This document shows positions 43,801 through 51,169 of a stretch of 56,343 bases of DNA, one piece after another. The stretch covers positions 1-56,343 of the forward strand of contig CALVAQ010000011.1 of the NCBI GenBank assembly GCA_944325595.1, written 5' to 3'. The notes below the pieces were generated by a model, which saw only the letters and a program-made list of their open reading frames with translations, was not told the origin of the DNA and did no database searches. How positions within the stretch are numbered: position 1 is the first letter of the stretch; each line of letters opens with the position of its first letter. Source of the DNA: Candidatus Gastranaerophilales bacterium. Its GTDB lineage: Bacteria; Cyanobacteriota; Vampirovibrionia; Gastranaerophilales; Gastranaerophilaceae. A program made the translations under genes and the position numbers.

Positions 43801-46800
43801 TGAGTAATACTTCCTTCTGTTTGAAGATTAACGTCTTTACCCGTTATTTTGTTTGTAAGGTTAATATTATTACCGGTACCGGTTGTGTTTATTTTTACTG
43901 CATCAGTTGCACTTATTGTGCCTGTATTTATTGTTTTTCCTGCACTTGTCAGATACACACCGCCGGGGACAGGAACGGCAGCGCTGCCAGCTTGAGCGTT
44001 AACTGTACCGTCAGCATTAAGAATAATTGACTGCTGGGATGAACCAATGTTTGAACCGGCTGTCAGATTTACATCCGCTCCCGAGTTGATTGTTGAACCG
44101 CTCTGGCTTGAATCCTGTAATATGTTTCCGCTTGCGGAAATGCTGATATCATTTTCTGCTGTCAAAACATGATTGAGGTTTACGTCCCCGCTGTTTGCTG
44201 CAAGGTCAATGTAATCACCTGCACTCAAATCTCCGTTGAGTGTCAAAGATTCCGCAGAGTCAAGAGTAATATGTCCTTCTGCATTTAGGGAGCTTGAAAC
44301 TGTGATTGTACCTGAATTTGTCGTTGTTAAATCAATATTGTCTTTTGCAAGGATGGTTCCTGTATTGATATCCGTGTCAATACCGTTTAAAAAGACTGAA
44401 CCTTCCTGTGCTTCTGCGGCAAGTGTGCCGCTTTCCCCTATGCTGAAACGAATAGCGCTGCCGGATTCTGATGAATCACCGATGCTGCCGTTGTCAGAAA
44501 TTAGTGTTAAATTACCTGTTGTTTCAAGTGTTTTGTTTGTATTTGCAGGATTTTGTACAATACTGTCTATAGCGTGGATTGTTATATCATTTGCGGATAT
44601 CAATCCTCCCAGATTTACGCCGCCTGATTCTGTAGTCGCAATATTTACGGAACCTGCGGCATTGATGTCACCGGTATTTAGGCTGCTATTGGGACTTTCA
44701 ACGTAAACATTCTGGGAATTTGTTACATTGAATGAAGAATCGCCGCCCGTAATATTTAACTTTAATGAGGAATCTTGCGACCCGATGTTTCCTTGTTCCG
44801 AACTTACGGTAACTTTGCCTGATGAAGTAATACCCACAACTGAATTGTCAGATTGAACAATATTTCCTTGCGCTTTCAAAGACAAGTTTTCATCCGCAAA
44901 CATTTGACCGATGCTGAAATCACCTGTGTTGTCTTCAAGGTAGATATTGCCGGCATGATTGTCTTCTGTTCCTACGTTTACTGCACCCTGTGCATCAACA
45001 ATGATAGCTTTGTCTGCCGTACCCGCATTTGCTGCCGTGATATTAATGTCAGCACCGGAGCTTAATGCTGTTTGAGAAAGACTTTCTGATTGGACGACAT
45101 CGCCTTTTGCCGTAAGCGTGATATCTTCTGTTGCCGATATTGCCTGATTTAACTCAATATTTTCTGCTGAATTCAGATTTATATGACCGGTTACGTTTTG
45201 TTGGTTTGAAACGGTAATCTTTCCTGTATTTGTTGTTGCAATATCAATATTCTGTCCTGCATTGATGTTTGCCGTGTCAATACTTGTGTCTACACCGTTT
45301 ATTGCAACAGAACCGTTTTGTGCATTAGCCGAAAGCTCCCCGCCGGCACTGAATACTACGGATTTTGCTTCGTCTTGAGAATAATCACCGATGTTTCCGC
45401 CTGTCGAAGTTAAAGAAAGGTTTCCGTCAGCACTGATTGTCTGCTGCGAAGCATCAGCAGTGTTTTGTGTAATATTTCCGGTAGCAGTAATAGTTACATC
45501 GGTTGCGGAAATCAGGTCGTTAAGAATAGTATTTCCCGTTGTGTCAAGATTAACACTGTTCGTTGCAGTAATAATACCCGTTTTTAAATCAGCATTCGGA
45601 CTTTTCAGGTAGACATCGGCACCTGCGGCGTTGACAAGATTTCCTGCGGCAAGCTGGATAAAATCATCATTTGTTCCTACAGAACCGGATGTAGCGGTTA
45701 AATTGATGTTGTTTTGTGCATTGAGAGAAACGCTGCCAAAATCTGAATTTTGCAAAATGCTGTTTGCTGCAGTCAACTCAATATTGGAGTCGGTCTGCAT
45801 TGAATCGGTCAGAATTATATTACCGCTTTCAGATGAGTTTTGAATGTTTATATCCCCGCCTGTCGCAGAAATACCGCCCACAGAGACATCACCCGTTGCC
45901 GTTTCCGTATTTGAAACAGTAACCCCGCCTTTGTTTGCGGTTGCAGAGTTTATTACAATTCCGCCCTCTCCTGTGTTTGTAATCGTGATATTGCCGCTTT
46001 GTGCATTACCAGTGCCGCTTGTGATTTGTGTACCTTCACTCTGGTTTACACCTTTGCTTGTCGTAAGCGTAATATCACCTGCGGCAGAAATGTTGTTTTG
46101 AATGTTCAGTGTATTTTCTGTTTCGAGCTTTATACCGCCGTTTTCATTACTGAATTCTCCGTTTAAAAGGAGCTCTCCCTCTCCTGTTGTACCGAGATTG
46201 TAGTCTGTTCCGGCTGAAACTTTTGACAGGTCAATGTTTGTATCTTGTCCTTCTATATTAAGAGCGGCACCTGCGTTTGCAGTTACATCTCCGTCTGTTG
46301 AAACAACTACTCTTTGCTCTTCCGTACCAATATCGCCGGAGGTTGCATTTAGTTCAACATTGCCGGAGGCTTGAATAGTTTTGTTTGAGCCGGACTGTGT
46401 GATATTTTGCTGGGCATCTACTTTTACATTCCCGTTTTGTGAATTAATCAGCCCTCCGAGATTTACGGAACCGTCTGCTGCATTGTTTGAAACGGTTACA
46501 TTACCATTGCTTCCGTAACTGTTAATGTTGCCTGTTGTAATGTCACCTGATGCTGTATTTGTCAGATTTACGGAGCCGGAATAACTGTCTATATTTGTGC
46601 CGCTGCTCTGGTTTATTCCGGTTGCTGCTTCAAGGTTTACATCTCCGTTTGATACAATATTTCCGGTTACATTTATGCCGTTTTCGCTGGTAGCGGAGAA
46701 TTCTGTAAGATTGTTGCCCGCAGCAATTGTAAGGTCGTTGTCTCCCGTTCCGTGAATATATGCGCCGCCGTTACCCATTGTATCAAGGACAATTTCTCCT

Positions 46801-48305
46801 CCTGCGGACATGTTCAATGCCTGTGATGATGAGCCTATGCCTCCGTATCTTGTGTTCAGGATAACGTCCGAACCTGCCTGAAGGGCTGTGTAACCGCTGC
46901 CGTTTTGTGTAATTGTTCTTGCATCAATGTTGATATTTTTGTTTGAATTAATTGTATCGTTTAAAACAAGATTACCCGATGAAATACTGACTGTATTATC
47001 TTCGCCCTGAGCATTTGTTAGCGAAACTTTTTCAAGGTTTGCCGTACCGACTGAGGAGATAATGATATTGCTGTCCTGTCCGTTGTTTGTGATAGAAGCA
47101 TCCTCGTTTTGGGTTATCATTGATGCATCTATATTTATGTCTCCGGAAGAATTGTTTGTTATTGCTGAGTTTGTGCCCTGTTCAAATTCACCCGTATCAA
47201 TGTTTATACCGGAATCAGCAGTAACGTTTGAATTCAAAATTAAACTGGAGCTTGTTGTTGCATTAACACTGCCGCCCGATGCGTTAAGGTTTGCGTTGTT
47301 GCCGATTGATACTTCGTTTCCGTTCAGTGAGATATTTCCGCCGGCGTTGACTTCATTTCTTAAGTCAACAATAGTCGTTGTACCCTCTGTCGGGCTGGTT
47401 GCAGAGTAGTTTCCGATAGTAACATCTCCGCCTGCATCGATTTTTGATGTAAGTCTGATTTGGGTACCGGTTGTGTTTGCGGTTTTGACGGATACATCAC
47501 CTGTCGATTGGATAGTGGAATTTCGTGAGAACAAATTTGCCGAATCAATGTTTTTGGAAACAATCTGAATGCTTCCGTTTTCACCCGTCATATATTGAGA
47601 ATCGACAATACCGTCATCATTGACAATATCTGACAAATCACCGGATATTGTTTTTGCAAAGCCGTTTGCATTAAATCCTGAAACAATATCAGAGTTTGCC
47701 CCCAGTGTAACCGAATTTGCATCGTTTATGTTTATTGCACCGTTTGCAAATATTTTTCCGTCTATTTCCGTCTGAGAAGTTGTGCTGTTTGAAGAAAGAC
47801 TGTCAATATCAGAAAGTCTGACGGCAGAGCCTTTTGCAATTACATCGTTGTATGATGAGGAATTAGGAGTAATAAGCTGAAGGCTTCCCATATTCATAAT
47901 ACCGGATTGCCCTACAAGCATTCCTTCCGGCGAAACAAATACAACATCTCCGCCTATTGTTCCGTTTTTCATAGCATTCAGGATACCGTTGATTACAATC
48001 TGTGTATCAACAAGACCCACATATTTGCTGTTCTGACCGAATATCAGGTTTGCGGTATCGCCCTGAGAAAGAATAAAGTTAAAAAAGTGGAGTATGTTTG
48101 CATTACCTGACTGAATACCGCCTGTGATATCAAAAATATTGCTGCCGTTCGGGGTTACATTGGTGTTGAATCCGGGGTCGCCCTGAATATTTGATGCATA
48201 AGAGCCTTGCGAACCGAATAAAAACAGCGAAAAAGACAGCGCAAGAGACTGTTTAAAGAGTTTTAAATAGCTCAAACCGTTTTTTTTCTTAGGCAACTTT
48301 TTCAT
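34899..48305 (-). CDS. Giant two-partner-secretion exoprotein (TpsA, filamentous-haemagglutinin/LktA-like)
   Basis: 4,468 residues in one uninterrupted frame. The start is the ATG at 48305, 3 nt after GGGGAG; a GTG six codons earlier is possible. A long signal peptide (Lys-rich N-region, LALSFSLFLFGSQGSYA) is followed by the TPS secretion domain: FNFILSQGDTANLIFGQNSK and GGDVVFVSPEGMLVGQSG (~100-140). The bulk is Asn/Gly/Ser/Thr-rich beta-helix made of repeated blocks with motifs such as LNGIDTDINT, SxxGNITQ and IYLxSPNxDL. After ~residue 3950 the protein becomes non-repetitive and more charged. The last ~90 residues resemble a PilZ-type barrel. It is divergent from its TpsB transporter gene. 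Likely a fibre for adhesion to host mucosa or other cells. Confidence 0.9.
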   Translation of the reverse strand: MKKLPKKKNGLSYLKLFKQSLALSFSLFLFGSQGSYASNIQGDPGFNTNVTPNGSNIFDITGGIQSGNANILHFFNFILSQGDTANLIFGQNSKYVGLVDTQIVINGILNAMKNGTIGGDVVFVSPEGMLVGQSGIMNMGSLQLITPNSSSYNDVIAKGSAVRLSDIDSLSSNSTTSQTEIDGKIFANGAININDANSVTLGANSDIVSGFNANGFAKTISGDLSDIVNDDGIVDSQYMTGENGSIQIVSKNIDSANLFSRNSTIQSTGDVSVKTANTTGTQIRLTSKIDAGGDVTIGNYSATSPTEGTTTIVDLRNEVNAGGNISLNGNEVSIGNNANLNASGGSVNATTSSSLILNSNVTADSGINIDTGEFEQGTNSAITNNSSGDINIDASMITQNEDASITNNGQDSNIIISSVGTANLEKVSLTNAQGEDNTVSISSGNLVLNDTINSNKNINIDARTITQNGSGYTALQAGSDVILNTRYGGIGSSSQALNMSAGGEIVLDTMGNGGAYIHGTGDNDLTIAAGNNLTEFSATSENGINVTGNIVSNGDVNLEAATGINQSSGTNIDSYSGSVNLTNTASGDITTGNINSYGSNGNVTVSNNAADGSVNLGGLINSQNGNVKVDAQQNITQSGSNKTIQASGNVELNATSGDIGTEEQRVVVSTDGDVTANAGAALNIEGQDTNIDLSKVSAGTDYNLGTTGEGELLLNGEFSNENGGIKLETENTLNIQNNISAAGDITLTTSKGVNQSEGTQITSGTGNAQSGNITITNTGEGGIVINSATANKGGVTVSNTETATGDVSVGGISATGGDINIQNSSESGNIILTDSMQTDSNIELTAANSILQNSDFGSVSLNAQNNINLTATSGSVGTNDDFIQLAAGNLVNAAGADVYLKSPNADLKTGIITATNSVNLDTTGNTILNDLISATDVTITATGNITQNTADASQQTISADGNLSLTSTGGNIGDYSQDEAKSVVFSAGGELSANAQNGSVAINGVDTSIDTANINAGQNIDIATTNTGKITVSNQQNVTGHINLNSAENIELNQAISATEDITLTAKGDVVQSESLSQTALSSGADINITAANAGTADKAIIVDAQGAVNVGTEDNHAGNIYLEDNTGDFSIGQMFADENLSLKAQGNIVQSDNSVVGITSSGKVTVSSEQGNIGSQDSSLKLNITGGDSSFNVTNSQNVYVESPNSSLNTGDINAAGSVNIATTESGGVNLGGLISANDITIHAIDSIVQNPANTNKTLETTGNLTLISDNGSIGDSSESGSAIRFSIGESGTLAAEAQEGSVFLNGIDTDINTGTILAKDNIDLTTTNSGTITVSSSLNAEGHITLDSAESLTLNGDLSAGDYIDLAANSGDVNLNHVLTAENDISISASGNILQDSSQSGSTINSGADVNLTAGSNIGSSQQSIILNADGTVNAQAGSAAVPVPGGVYLTSAGKTINTGTISATDAVKINTTGTGNNINLTNKITGKDVNLQTEGSITQNIAQGGPDRSIDASGNLTLSAGESIGQTGNAVDFSADGNLSAIATNGSVVLNGIDTDINTQSISAGTDIDLKTTIVDDSTKGNITVQNALNSANGYISLDSAKALEINHDISAGKYVNLAANGGIVQNEANSITSGTNAQSGTADSYIHVSNKGGGDITLNSVNAKGEVTINNSGASSESGNITIGTINSQESTVSVENTAAGNIVVNDTVSAAGDISVSSEGDIIHSGTGLALDSGNNITLSGTNIGSNDKHLSLNAEGTVGADGTNIYLESTDKDLNISGINKNAQQADGNISLSATGNGNVHFEGLVKGGNITVNSAQGITQESSLEKAIEASSNLVLNAQNGSIGSADASSGGAIDFSSGGTIKADATGAIVLNGIDTDIVTDTINAGTDIDLTTTNSGSITVNNNLTTTNGYISLNSAESLDISQNIDSSDYLKLNAQNGDLNISADISSDTYTDIAAANGNISVNADVNSGTYTNLNAANGNVGLNSDITAGTYVNIEANGDITQTNGTITANGADSNSNGLSVTSNGGNITITKAAAQNGSVSIKANKTEIKHPAIPGDEETPEVPEYTETIAGDINAGGISAQGSVTIQNDAEDKNVNLTGLISSADNIQITSEGNITQSTNDTTLLTDGNVILDAAGDVGANTNSVLINADGTVKADGENIYLGSKDSNLNIAGINSADSSADGIVQVTTETGNINLSGLINGGNISLSSAQGITQSSSISKAIDGQNVSLISNNGSIGSSGNEIDINIRENGKVDASSSDSIYLNSPEGTLTTGEITAQNTVDITSSDALNMSGLIQANDVNLTAVNNITQSSNLEKSIQAANVRLESTSGSIGEPAEGETPANAIDFSATGTLEAHADNGSVVLNGVNTSINTSSVTAGDNIDISTTGEGSNITVSNELNAGGYINLNSAEGLILEHNLTATDYVSLAAQKDILLDSLITAGTDIDITAGGSITQEAANNNIVLNAQNNINLAAGGDIGLSSKSILLNAGNTVGAQGQNIYLSSPNKDLTLSTVTAADNGSVNITTTSSGNLHLTGLVKGANVNLESAQNITQDSSLNKSIEAKEKLVLNAQNGDIGEAKNADTPANAIDFSAGSVEAHADNGSVVLNGVESDINTGSISAQNNIDLTTTTGGKITVASPGLSTTNGYININSADDLVLNYDITASNNSVSLGSQNGNITLNSTVTAGTDINIDTNGNIIQQTTDTALNAANDINIINAANAGSAENSILVNAGGEVNANGQNLYLEDNTGDFVIGEITSANDLKLTAEGNLVQSDYSQTGVTAGGNADLISNTGSIGSSSESINTAVEGLVNATAQNGSAYLASAGDFNAGNISVQNIAQINSQTNISLNGVINANQIDLQAQNNITQTTDGAALQTTGGNINLTSTNGNIGTPNGQAIGFTTQGSGTVYASAQNADGDENGGSIVLKGVDSDINTSTIDAQKDIDLTTTGSGNITVYDDLTAGGYISLDSANALNIDKNLTAQQNIDLTANNGNITLGAVLDAGTDINLESSGSVTQTVNDTVLNAGEDISIIAADTVGTDGASILLNAGGNVNATGTNIYLTSPDADFNTGDINATAQNGVVDLNTTGSGSINTNGEIDGSQIAINSAQDVNINSNISAQNGLSVTAQNGITQISGTTVSNSNNDLTITANDGDMTLSGAVQNTNGNVNLVNESTGNASMTVGSVTSGANTTIRHEGNGLLTVNGTINNNGNSQILSNNDGDLAGLAIRGTINNNKGSLNIQSHGAQGTQISGTINNDFVNDSSGAHSDITIHNHNGSLNITSNKIDNGKTNGSQNTISITNDGNGGLNITSDITNYGNLSVTNNDGSMSLSGALTAELGSTNTFTNGADNDLTINSDIENKGTTLTFNNTGSGNLILGKDAIITVYSVLDNHNVYTGILNLNNSGTAGSLQINGQINGLAQAPDGQINIQNTATGANSGISFGDNAAINANNNTVLITNSGAQGIQAGNGVSITSDKDTTLTNTAGGINFGTDAVLSGSNLSVTNSNSGAITFGNNAKLDAVNDLTVSNTADGGVEFGDNAAINAAGKTEISAAAGGLSIGNQSSLSGSQVSLSNNGSGSLSIGDSSSINASSQNISITNKGSEGITIGDSSDITASGSATISGNGGIDIGAQSEIEAAGIDISNTGSGGLSIGGGSTVTSTANDILIKNEGTDILSIGNSTGITSAGSVNVSSNAGMMLGEQNTISGTGVSISNIGSGGVSVGAGSNISSSKDMSITNEGSDGIHTGDGTTISADNNITISGTEGGIGFGESSSVSAGNNLDITSSVSGGISVGSNTTLEAGEKLSIQNTGNNIDLNGRLSAKDISISAQNSNLNIAHNRQDGNISADNKTEIVVTNGSINNTAPTPEAQGSNKGIVSGEGGIDLTVTGGSIGVLDETLNDIVTNGFASLDPTNAINVDTTGTINASADGDINLRADDNMNVGTLSAKDMLLTSVNGVLNADDITANNIYLYAGGTNGAINVENFTSTGKLSSESTLNTTINSDSALNIDSMLSKNGSIKINSDGNTYINEIAASDDITVNVEDEKLTITTLGRVERDPSVVPKTVNLTVKDVNGQGTQYRPGMSYDQINNVGPNSKLDIYHAYIQDKVTLKADTITAQVYDISDGSVSGQKRVDANGKEATGFHNANKNGELLDFDIQGANYSQPDVGSDPHNAFYTPDENDKHALNVHLTIGDSVDGAQFGANFEKLYSDYAFIDTVGSDSEAFSNINVESGIIGEKAIFRNNKYRVDIDNTSHSQDYPINKHYDDEPYISVNNNTSFNLGMNEEVKIDIKPNNPADEAGDMINKNDPNKQFNVPNINYLTQEPKTNDDENKITNSEHSTAVRNISWVIRNTDNEILGASEQSQPNPTIKSLVAISQEGIMVEADTNKHTGLKKDKILHIQMKKGDASFNIDGIVENTKDGIAQIKFINIDKLTQNIMTMWCMETENL
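39480..45340 (-). repeat. Seven-copy large module in the TpsA exoprotein
   Basis: A block centred on (S/G)xVxLNGxxTDINTxxxxAxxxIDLTTT occurs seven times, at about 45310, 44395, 43655, 42675, 41190, 40455 and 39495. Spacings are ~735-985 nt, with one of ~1,485 nt. Each copy is preceded by an ITQ...LxSxxGxIG segment and followed by a LN/YINLxSAxxLxL segment, so the true repeat unit is ~245-330 residues. Copies are diverged at DNA level, so this is old duplication under protein-level constraint. Confidence 0.75.
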
Positions 48306-48334
48306 GCACTCCCCATATTCCACTGATTGCTTCT

Positions 48335-48363
48335 ATCATACCCTAATTTCTCTTTGTAGTAAA
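48335..48363 (-). promoter_or_regulatory. Promoter of the TpsA gene
   Basis: On the minus strand TTTACT (48363-48358), 17-nt spacer, TATGAT (48340-48335), about 30 nt before the ATG. Confidence 0.6.
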
Positions 48364-48397
48364 TAATATATCCGTATTAATATTTTCTTTACTTTTG

Positions 48398-48427
48398 TTG
48401 ACTTTGAATTGTTGAATAAGATATATT
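48398..48427 (+). promoter_or_regulatory. Promoter of the TpsB operon
   Basis: TTGACT (48398-48403), 18-nt spacer, TATATT (48422-48427), 28 nt before the TpsB ATG. Divergent from the TpsA promoter within the same 150-nt gap. Confidence 0.65.
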
Positions 48428-48455
48428 GATATTACGTGTAGGAATAAAGATTAGG

Positions 48456-50744
48456 ATGAAGAGATTAATATTCTTAATAAGCCTGTGCTTATTAAGCCAA
48501 AACCTTACCATAGCATCAGAAACTGTTGGGGATTGTTCGAAGATGTCTGCTCCCGTACCGGCGGCGGCAAAAGCGAATGTTTCCGCTGTGGTGAAAAGTC
48601 CTGTTCCTGCACAAAAAAAATCTGCATCAACTTCTGTTGTAAAAAAACAGGAAGCACAAAAAATTGTTTCAAAATCCAATCAAACTACACGCATTGCATC
48701 TGCTCCCGTACCGGCGGCAGGAGCGAATGTTTCTGTTGCGGCGAAAAGTCCTGTTCCGGCGGTTAAGAAGACAACACCGCCTGTTGCTGCAAAGCCGGTA
48801 CCTACAAATACAACAAAGAAAAGTCCTGTTTCTGTCTCTTTACAGAAAAAAAATACTGTAGTGAATACAACAGCTTCAAAACCGGTTCAAAACCGGAAAG
48901 TTGTTTCAAAACCGGTATTGCCCCCTGTTCCCGGAACGGCAAAATCTCCTGTGCTGCAAGACAATCAAAATATAAAAGAAGCGGTTCAAAAACAAGAGAC
49001 AAAACCAAAAAGAATTGTCAAAACAGCAGAACAGATTGAGCAGGAATATATTCAGGCTCTTGAAGATGAGAAAAAATACAAGTTTTATGACAACAAGAAA
49101 CTGCAAAATGCAGTAAATCCTATACCTCTTCCTACAAAAGACACTAAAAAGCTGAAACAAAAAAGACCTCCGGTTATTGTTGAAAACAACCTTTCAAAAC
49201 CGGGCGATTCGGATGAAGTTAGAGCAAAAATAGTCAGAGTAGAATTTTCGGAATCGAAAATTTTTACTCCCGAAGAACTCCAGCAGCTTGCTTCTCCTTT
49301 GTTATCCCAGCCTGTAACGATTGATGACATAAAAAAAGTCGTAAACGGAATAACAAGATGCTACATACTCGGGGATTACGTTACATCAAAGGCATACTTA
49401 CCTCCGCAGGATTTGACAGACGGTGTCTTAAAAATCGGACTTATGGAAGGAACTGTCGGTGATATCAAAGTTGAGGGCAACAGATGGACAAGAGACTCTT
49501 TTATCAAAAAAAGAGTTAATCAAAAAGAAGGTGATATCCTCAAGATTTCCGATATAGAAAAAGATGTAATTAAATTCAATAACAACAATACAGCCAAAAT
49601 AAAAGTCGGTTTGAGTGCAGGCGAAGAACAGGGACAAACAGATATTACGCTCAACACAATGGAGCCTTTTCCTTTTCGTCTTGCTTTTATGACAGACAAT
49701 CAGGGCAGACAGGCTGTCGGTGTAGGCAGATTTGGTACAATGCTTACAACGGACAGTTTATTCGGTTTTAGAGACAGATTCTCCGTCGGAGGATATCTCG
49801 GACGGGGAAACAGAGTCGGTTTTATGGACTACAACATTCCTGTCGGCAAATACGGAACAAGAGTCGGTGCTTCTGTTTCGGCAGGTAATATTTCCGTAGT
49901 CAACGGACCTATGAGAGCTTTCGGGGTCGGCGGTACGTCTCAGGTATATTCGGTATATGCTACACATCCTTTATTTGACAGACAGGATGTAAATATCAGT
50001 TCCTACACAGCAGCAAATATAAAACACTCTACATCCGATATTGCTGACTTTAAATTCTATGACAAGAGTACCTTCTCTGTTACACAGGGCTTTACTGCAA
50101 GAAAAGATACAGACAAGGGTATCTGGTTTACCGGTCACTACGGGTCTGCCGGATTTAAGGCTTTGAGCGGAGATACGGACTTCTTTAAATATGAAGGTAA
50201 TATTACAAGACTGCACGATTTTGGCAAAGGTATCATCGGTCAATTCAGGATTTCCGGACAGTATTCGCCAAATGATGATTTACCGTGGATGGAACAATTC
50301 CAAATAGGTGGTCTTTCTACTGTAAGAGGCTATTCGGAAGGTCTTTTGCTCGGCAAGAGCGGATACTTTGCGAGTGCGGAAATTATTACACCTCTGCCGT
50401 TTTTGCCAAAACGAGTCGGCTCGGACAGGCTTGGATATATTTACCCCAGAGAAATGGTCAAAGGTGCTGTCTTCTGGGATAACGGTATGATATTCCCGTA
50501 CAAAGCAGACGGTTCAAGCATTGACAGCGGCGAGTTTTTGATGAGCTGGGGGCTCGGTCTCAGGGTAAACATCAGACAGGACCTTGCTGCACGTATGTAC
50601 TGGGGCTTCGGGTTAAACAACAAGTATGATATGGATCAAAAATTCGGACGTTTCCATTTTGATATTACCTGTGCCCCTGATATAGGCAGAGTCGTTGCCT
50701 CCAGAAAGCCGCGCAAGAAAGACACCAAAAAAGAAAATCTTTAA
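48456..50744 (+). CDS. Two-partner-secretion outer-membrane transporter (TpsB, ShlB/FhaC family)
   Basis: 762 residues from the ATG at 48456 (AGGA upstream, signal peptide MKRLIFLISLCLLSQ). Residues ~25-160 form a Pro/Ala/Lys/Val linker with imperfect repeats (SAPVPAA, SPVPA, KKSPVSV). Then POTRA domains (~250-390): FTPEELQQLASPLLSQPVTI and GTVGDIKVEGNRWTRDSFI. The remainder is the 16-strand-type barrel with GLSTVRGYSEG (the VRGY loop motif that enters the pore) and a C-terminal strand ending in the barrel-like FGRFHFDI region. It exports the divergent TpsA protein. The linker is far longer than usual and probably spans the periplasm. Confidence 0.9.
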   Translation: MKRLIFLISLCLLSQNLTIASETVGDCSKMSAPVPAAAKANVSAVVKSPVPAQKKSASTSVVKKQEAQKIVSKSNQTTRIASAPVPAAGANVSVAAKSPVPAVKKTTPPVAAKPVPTNTTKKSPVSVSLQKKNTVVNTTASKPVQNRKVVSKPVLPPVPGTAKSPVLQDNQNIKEAVQKQETKPKRIVKTAEQIEQEYIQALEDEKKYKFYDNKKLQNAVNPIPLPTKDTKKLKQKRPPVIVENNLSKPGDSDEVRAKIVRVEFSESKIFTPEELQQLASPLLSQPVTIDDIKKVVNGITRCYILGDYVTSKAYLPPQDLTDGVLKIGLMEGTVGDIKVEGNRWTRDSFIKKRVNQKEGDILKISDIEKDVIKFNNNNTAKIKVGLSAGEEQGQTDITLNTMEPFPFRLAFMTDNQGRQAVGVGRFGTMLTTDSLFGFRDRFSVGGYLGRGNRVGFMDYNIPVGKYGTRVGASVSAGNISVVNGPMRAFGVGGTSQVYSVYATHPLFDRQDVNISSYTAANIKHSTSDIADFKFYDKSTFSVTQGFTARKDTDKGIWFTGHYGSAGFKALSGDTDFFKYEGNITRLHDFGKGIIGQFRISGQYSPNDDLPWMEQFQIGGLSTVRGYSEGLLLGKSGYFASAEIITPLPFLPKRVGSDRLGYIYPREMVKGAVFWDNGMIFPYKADGSSIDSGEFLMSWGLGLRVNIRQDLAARMYWGFGLNNKYDMDQKFGRFHFDITCAPDIGRVVASRKPRKKDTKKENL
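48546..48757 (+). repeat. Direct repeat in the TpsB linker
   Basis: Two copies of a ~60-nt sequence starting TCTGCTCCCGTACCGGCGGC (48546-48607 and 48699-48757) differ by a few bases and a 3-nt indel. They encode SAPVPAA(A)K/GANVS...SPVPA. The high DNA identity points to a recent duplication and a length that can vary between strains. Confidence 0.8.
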
Positions 50745-50756
50745 CGGAGTGTTTTT

Positions 50757-51050
50757 ATGAAAAAGTTTTTTATATTATTCCTATCTTTATTTCTTACCGG
50801 ATGCGGTGCTTTTGCCGACAGCTATATGCCTTTGCCCGAGGCAGTAAACTCCCGTATGTTTTCAACAGACGGATCGAGACCGCTGGAAAATCTAGAGAGA
50901 ACGTATTACACAAATCAGGCAATCAGACAAATTGAAGCAAAACAGAAGCCGCAGCAGCAAGAAGAACAGATACAAGAAATACAGCAGCCTGAGCCCGAGA
51001 AAAAAACGGGATTTAGAGATTTATTCAAAGGCTTTGTGATAGAGTACTAA
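50757..51050 (+). CDS. Small lipoprotein co-transcribed with TpsB
   Basis: 97 residues. Lipobox LTGC at residues 13-16 after a hydrophobic stretch, so membrane-anchored. The mature part has PLPEAVNSRMF, then a Gln/Glu/Pro-rich segment (KQKPQQQEEQIQEIQQPEPEKK) and a conserved-looking end GFRDLFKGFVIEY. It starts 12 nt after the TpsB stop with GGAG just before, so it is in the same operon and may assist assembly or stability of the secretion system. No family recognised. Confidence 0.75.
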   Translation: MKKFFILFLSLFLTGCGAFADSYMPLPEAVNSRMFSTDGSRPLENLERTYYTNQAIRQIEAKQKPQQQEEQIQEIQQPEPEKKTGFRDLFKGFVIEY

Positions 51051-51082
51051 GTTTGCTTTTTGTTTTGTTGTTTTAGGAAAAT

Positions 51083-51121
51083 TTGTTACAAAAACTTAAG
51101 TATATATGGTTTTTGTAGCAA
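51083..51121. repeat. Inverted repeat between the lipoprotein gene and the next gene
   Basis: Arms TTGTTACAAAAAC and GTTTTTGTAGCAA form a 13-bp stem with one G-T pair and a 13-nt AT-rich loop. It is followed by A, not T, residues on the plus strand, so it is not a normal terminator. It may be a regulator site or a stabilising 3' hairpin for the TpsB mRNA. Confidence 0.6.
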
Positions 51122-51169
51122 AAAAAATCAGCTTTGTGTCTTCTATAAACATCACAGCGGAATTACAAA

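Noticed and set aside
39000..47000. Regularly spaced similar sequences resembling a CRISPR array
   Set aside because: The repeats are in one long coding frame, vary in length and sequence, and have module spacings of hundreds of bases; they are protein repeats of the TpsA gene.
34899..48323. Many plus-strand reading frames of 60-165 codons inside the TpsA gene
   Set aside because: They are antisense shadows caused by the low-complexity coding sequence, without ribosome binding sites or recognisable products.
51083..51121. Intrinsic terminator after the lipoprotein gene
   Set aside because: The stem is followed by an A-run on the plus strand and preceded, not followed, by Ts on the minus strand.
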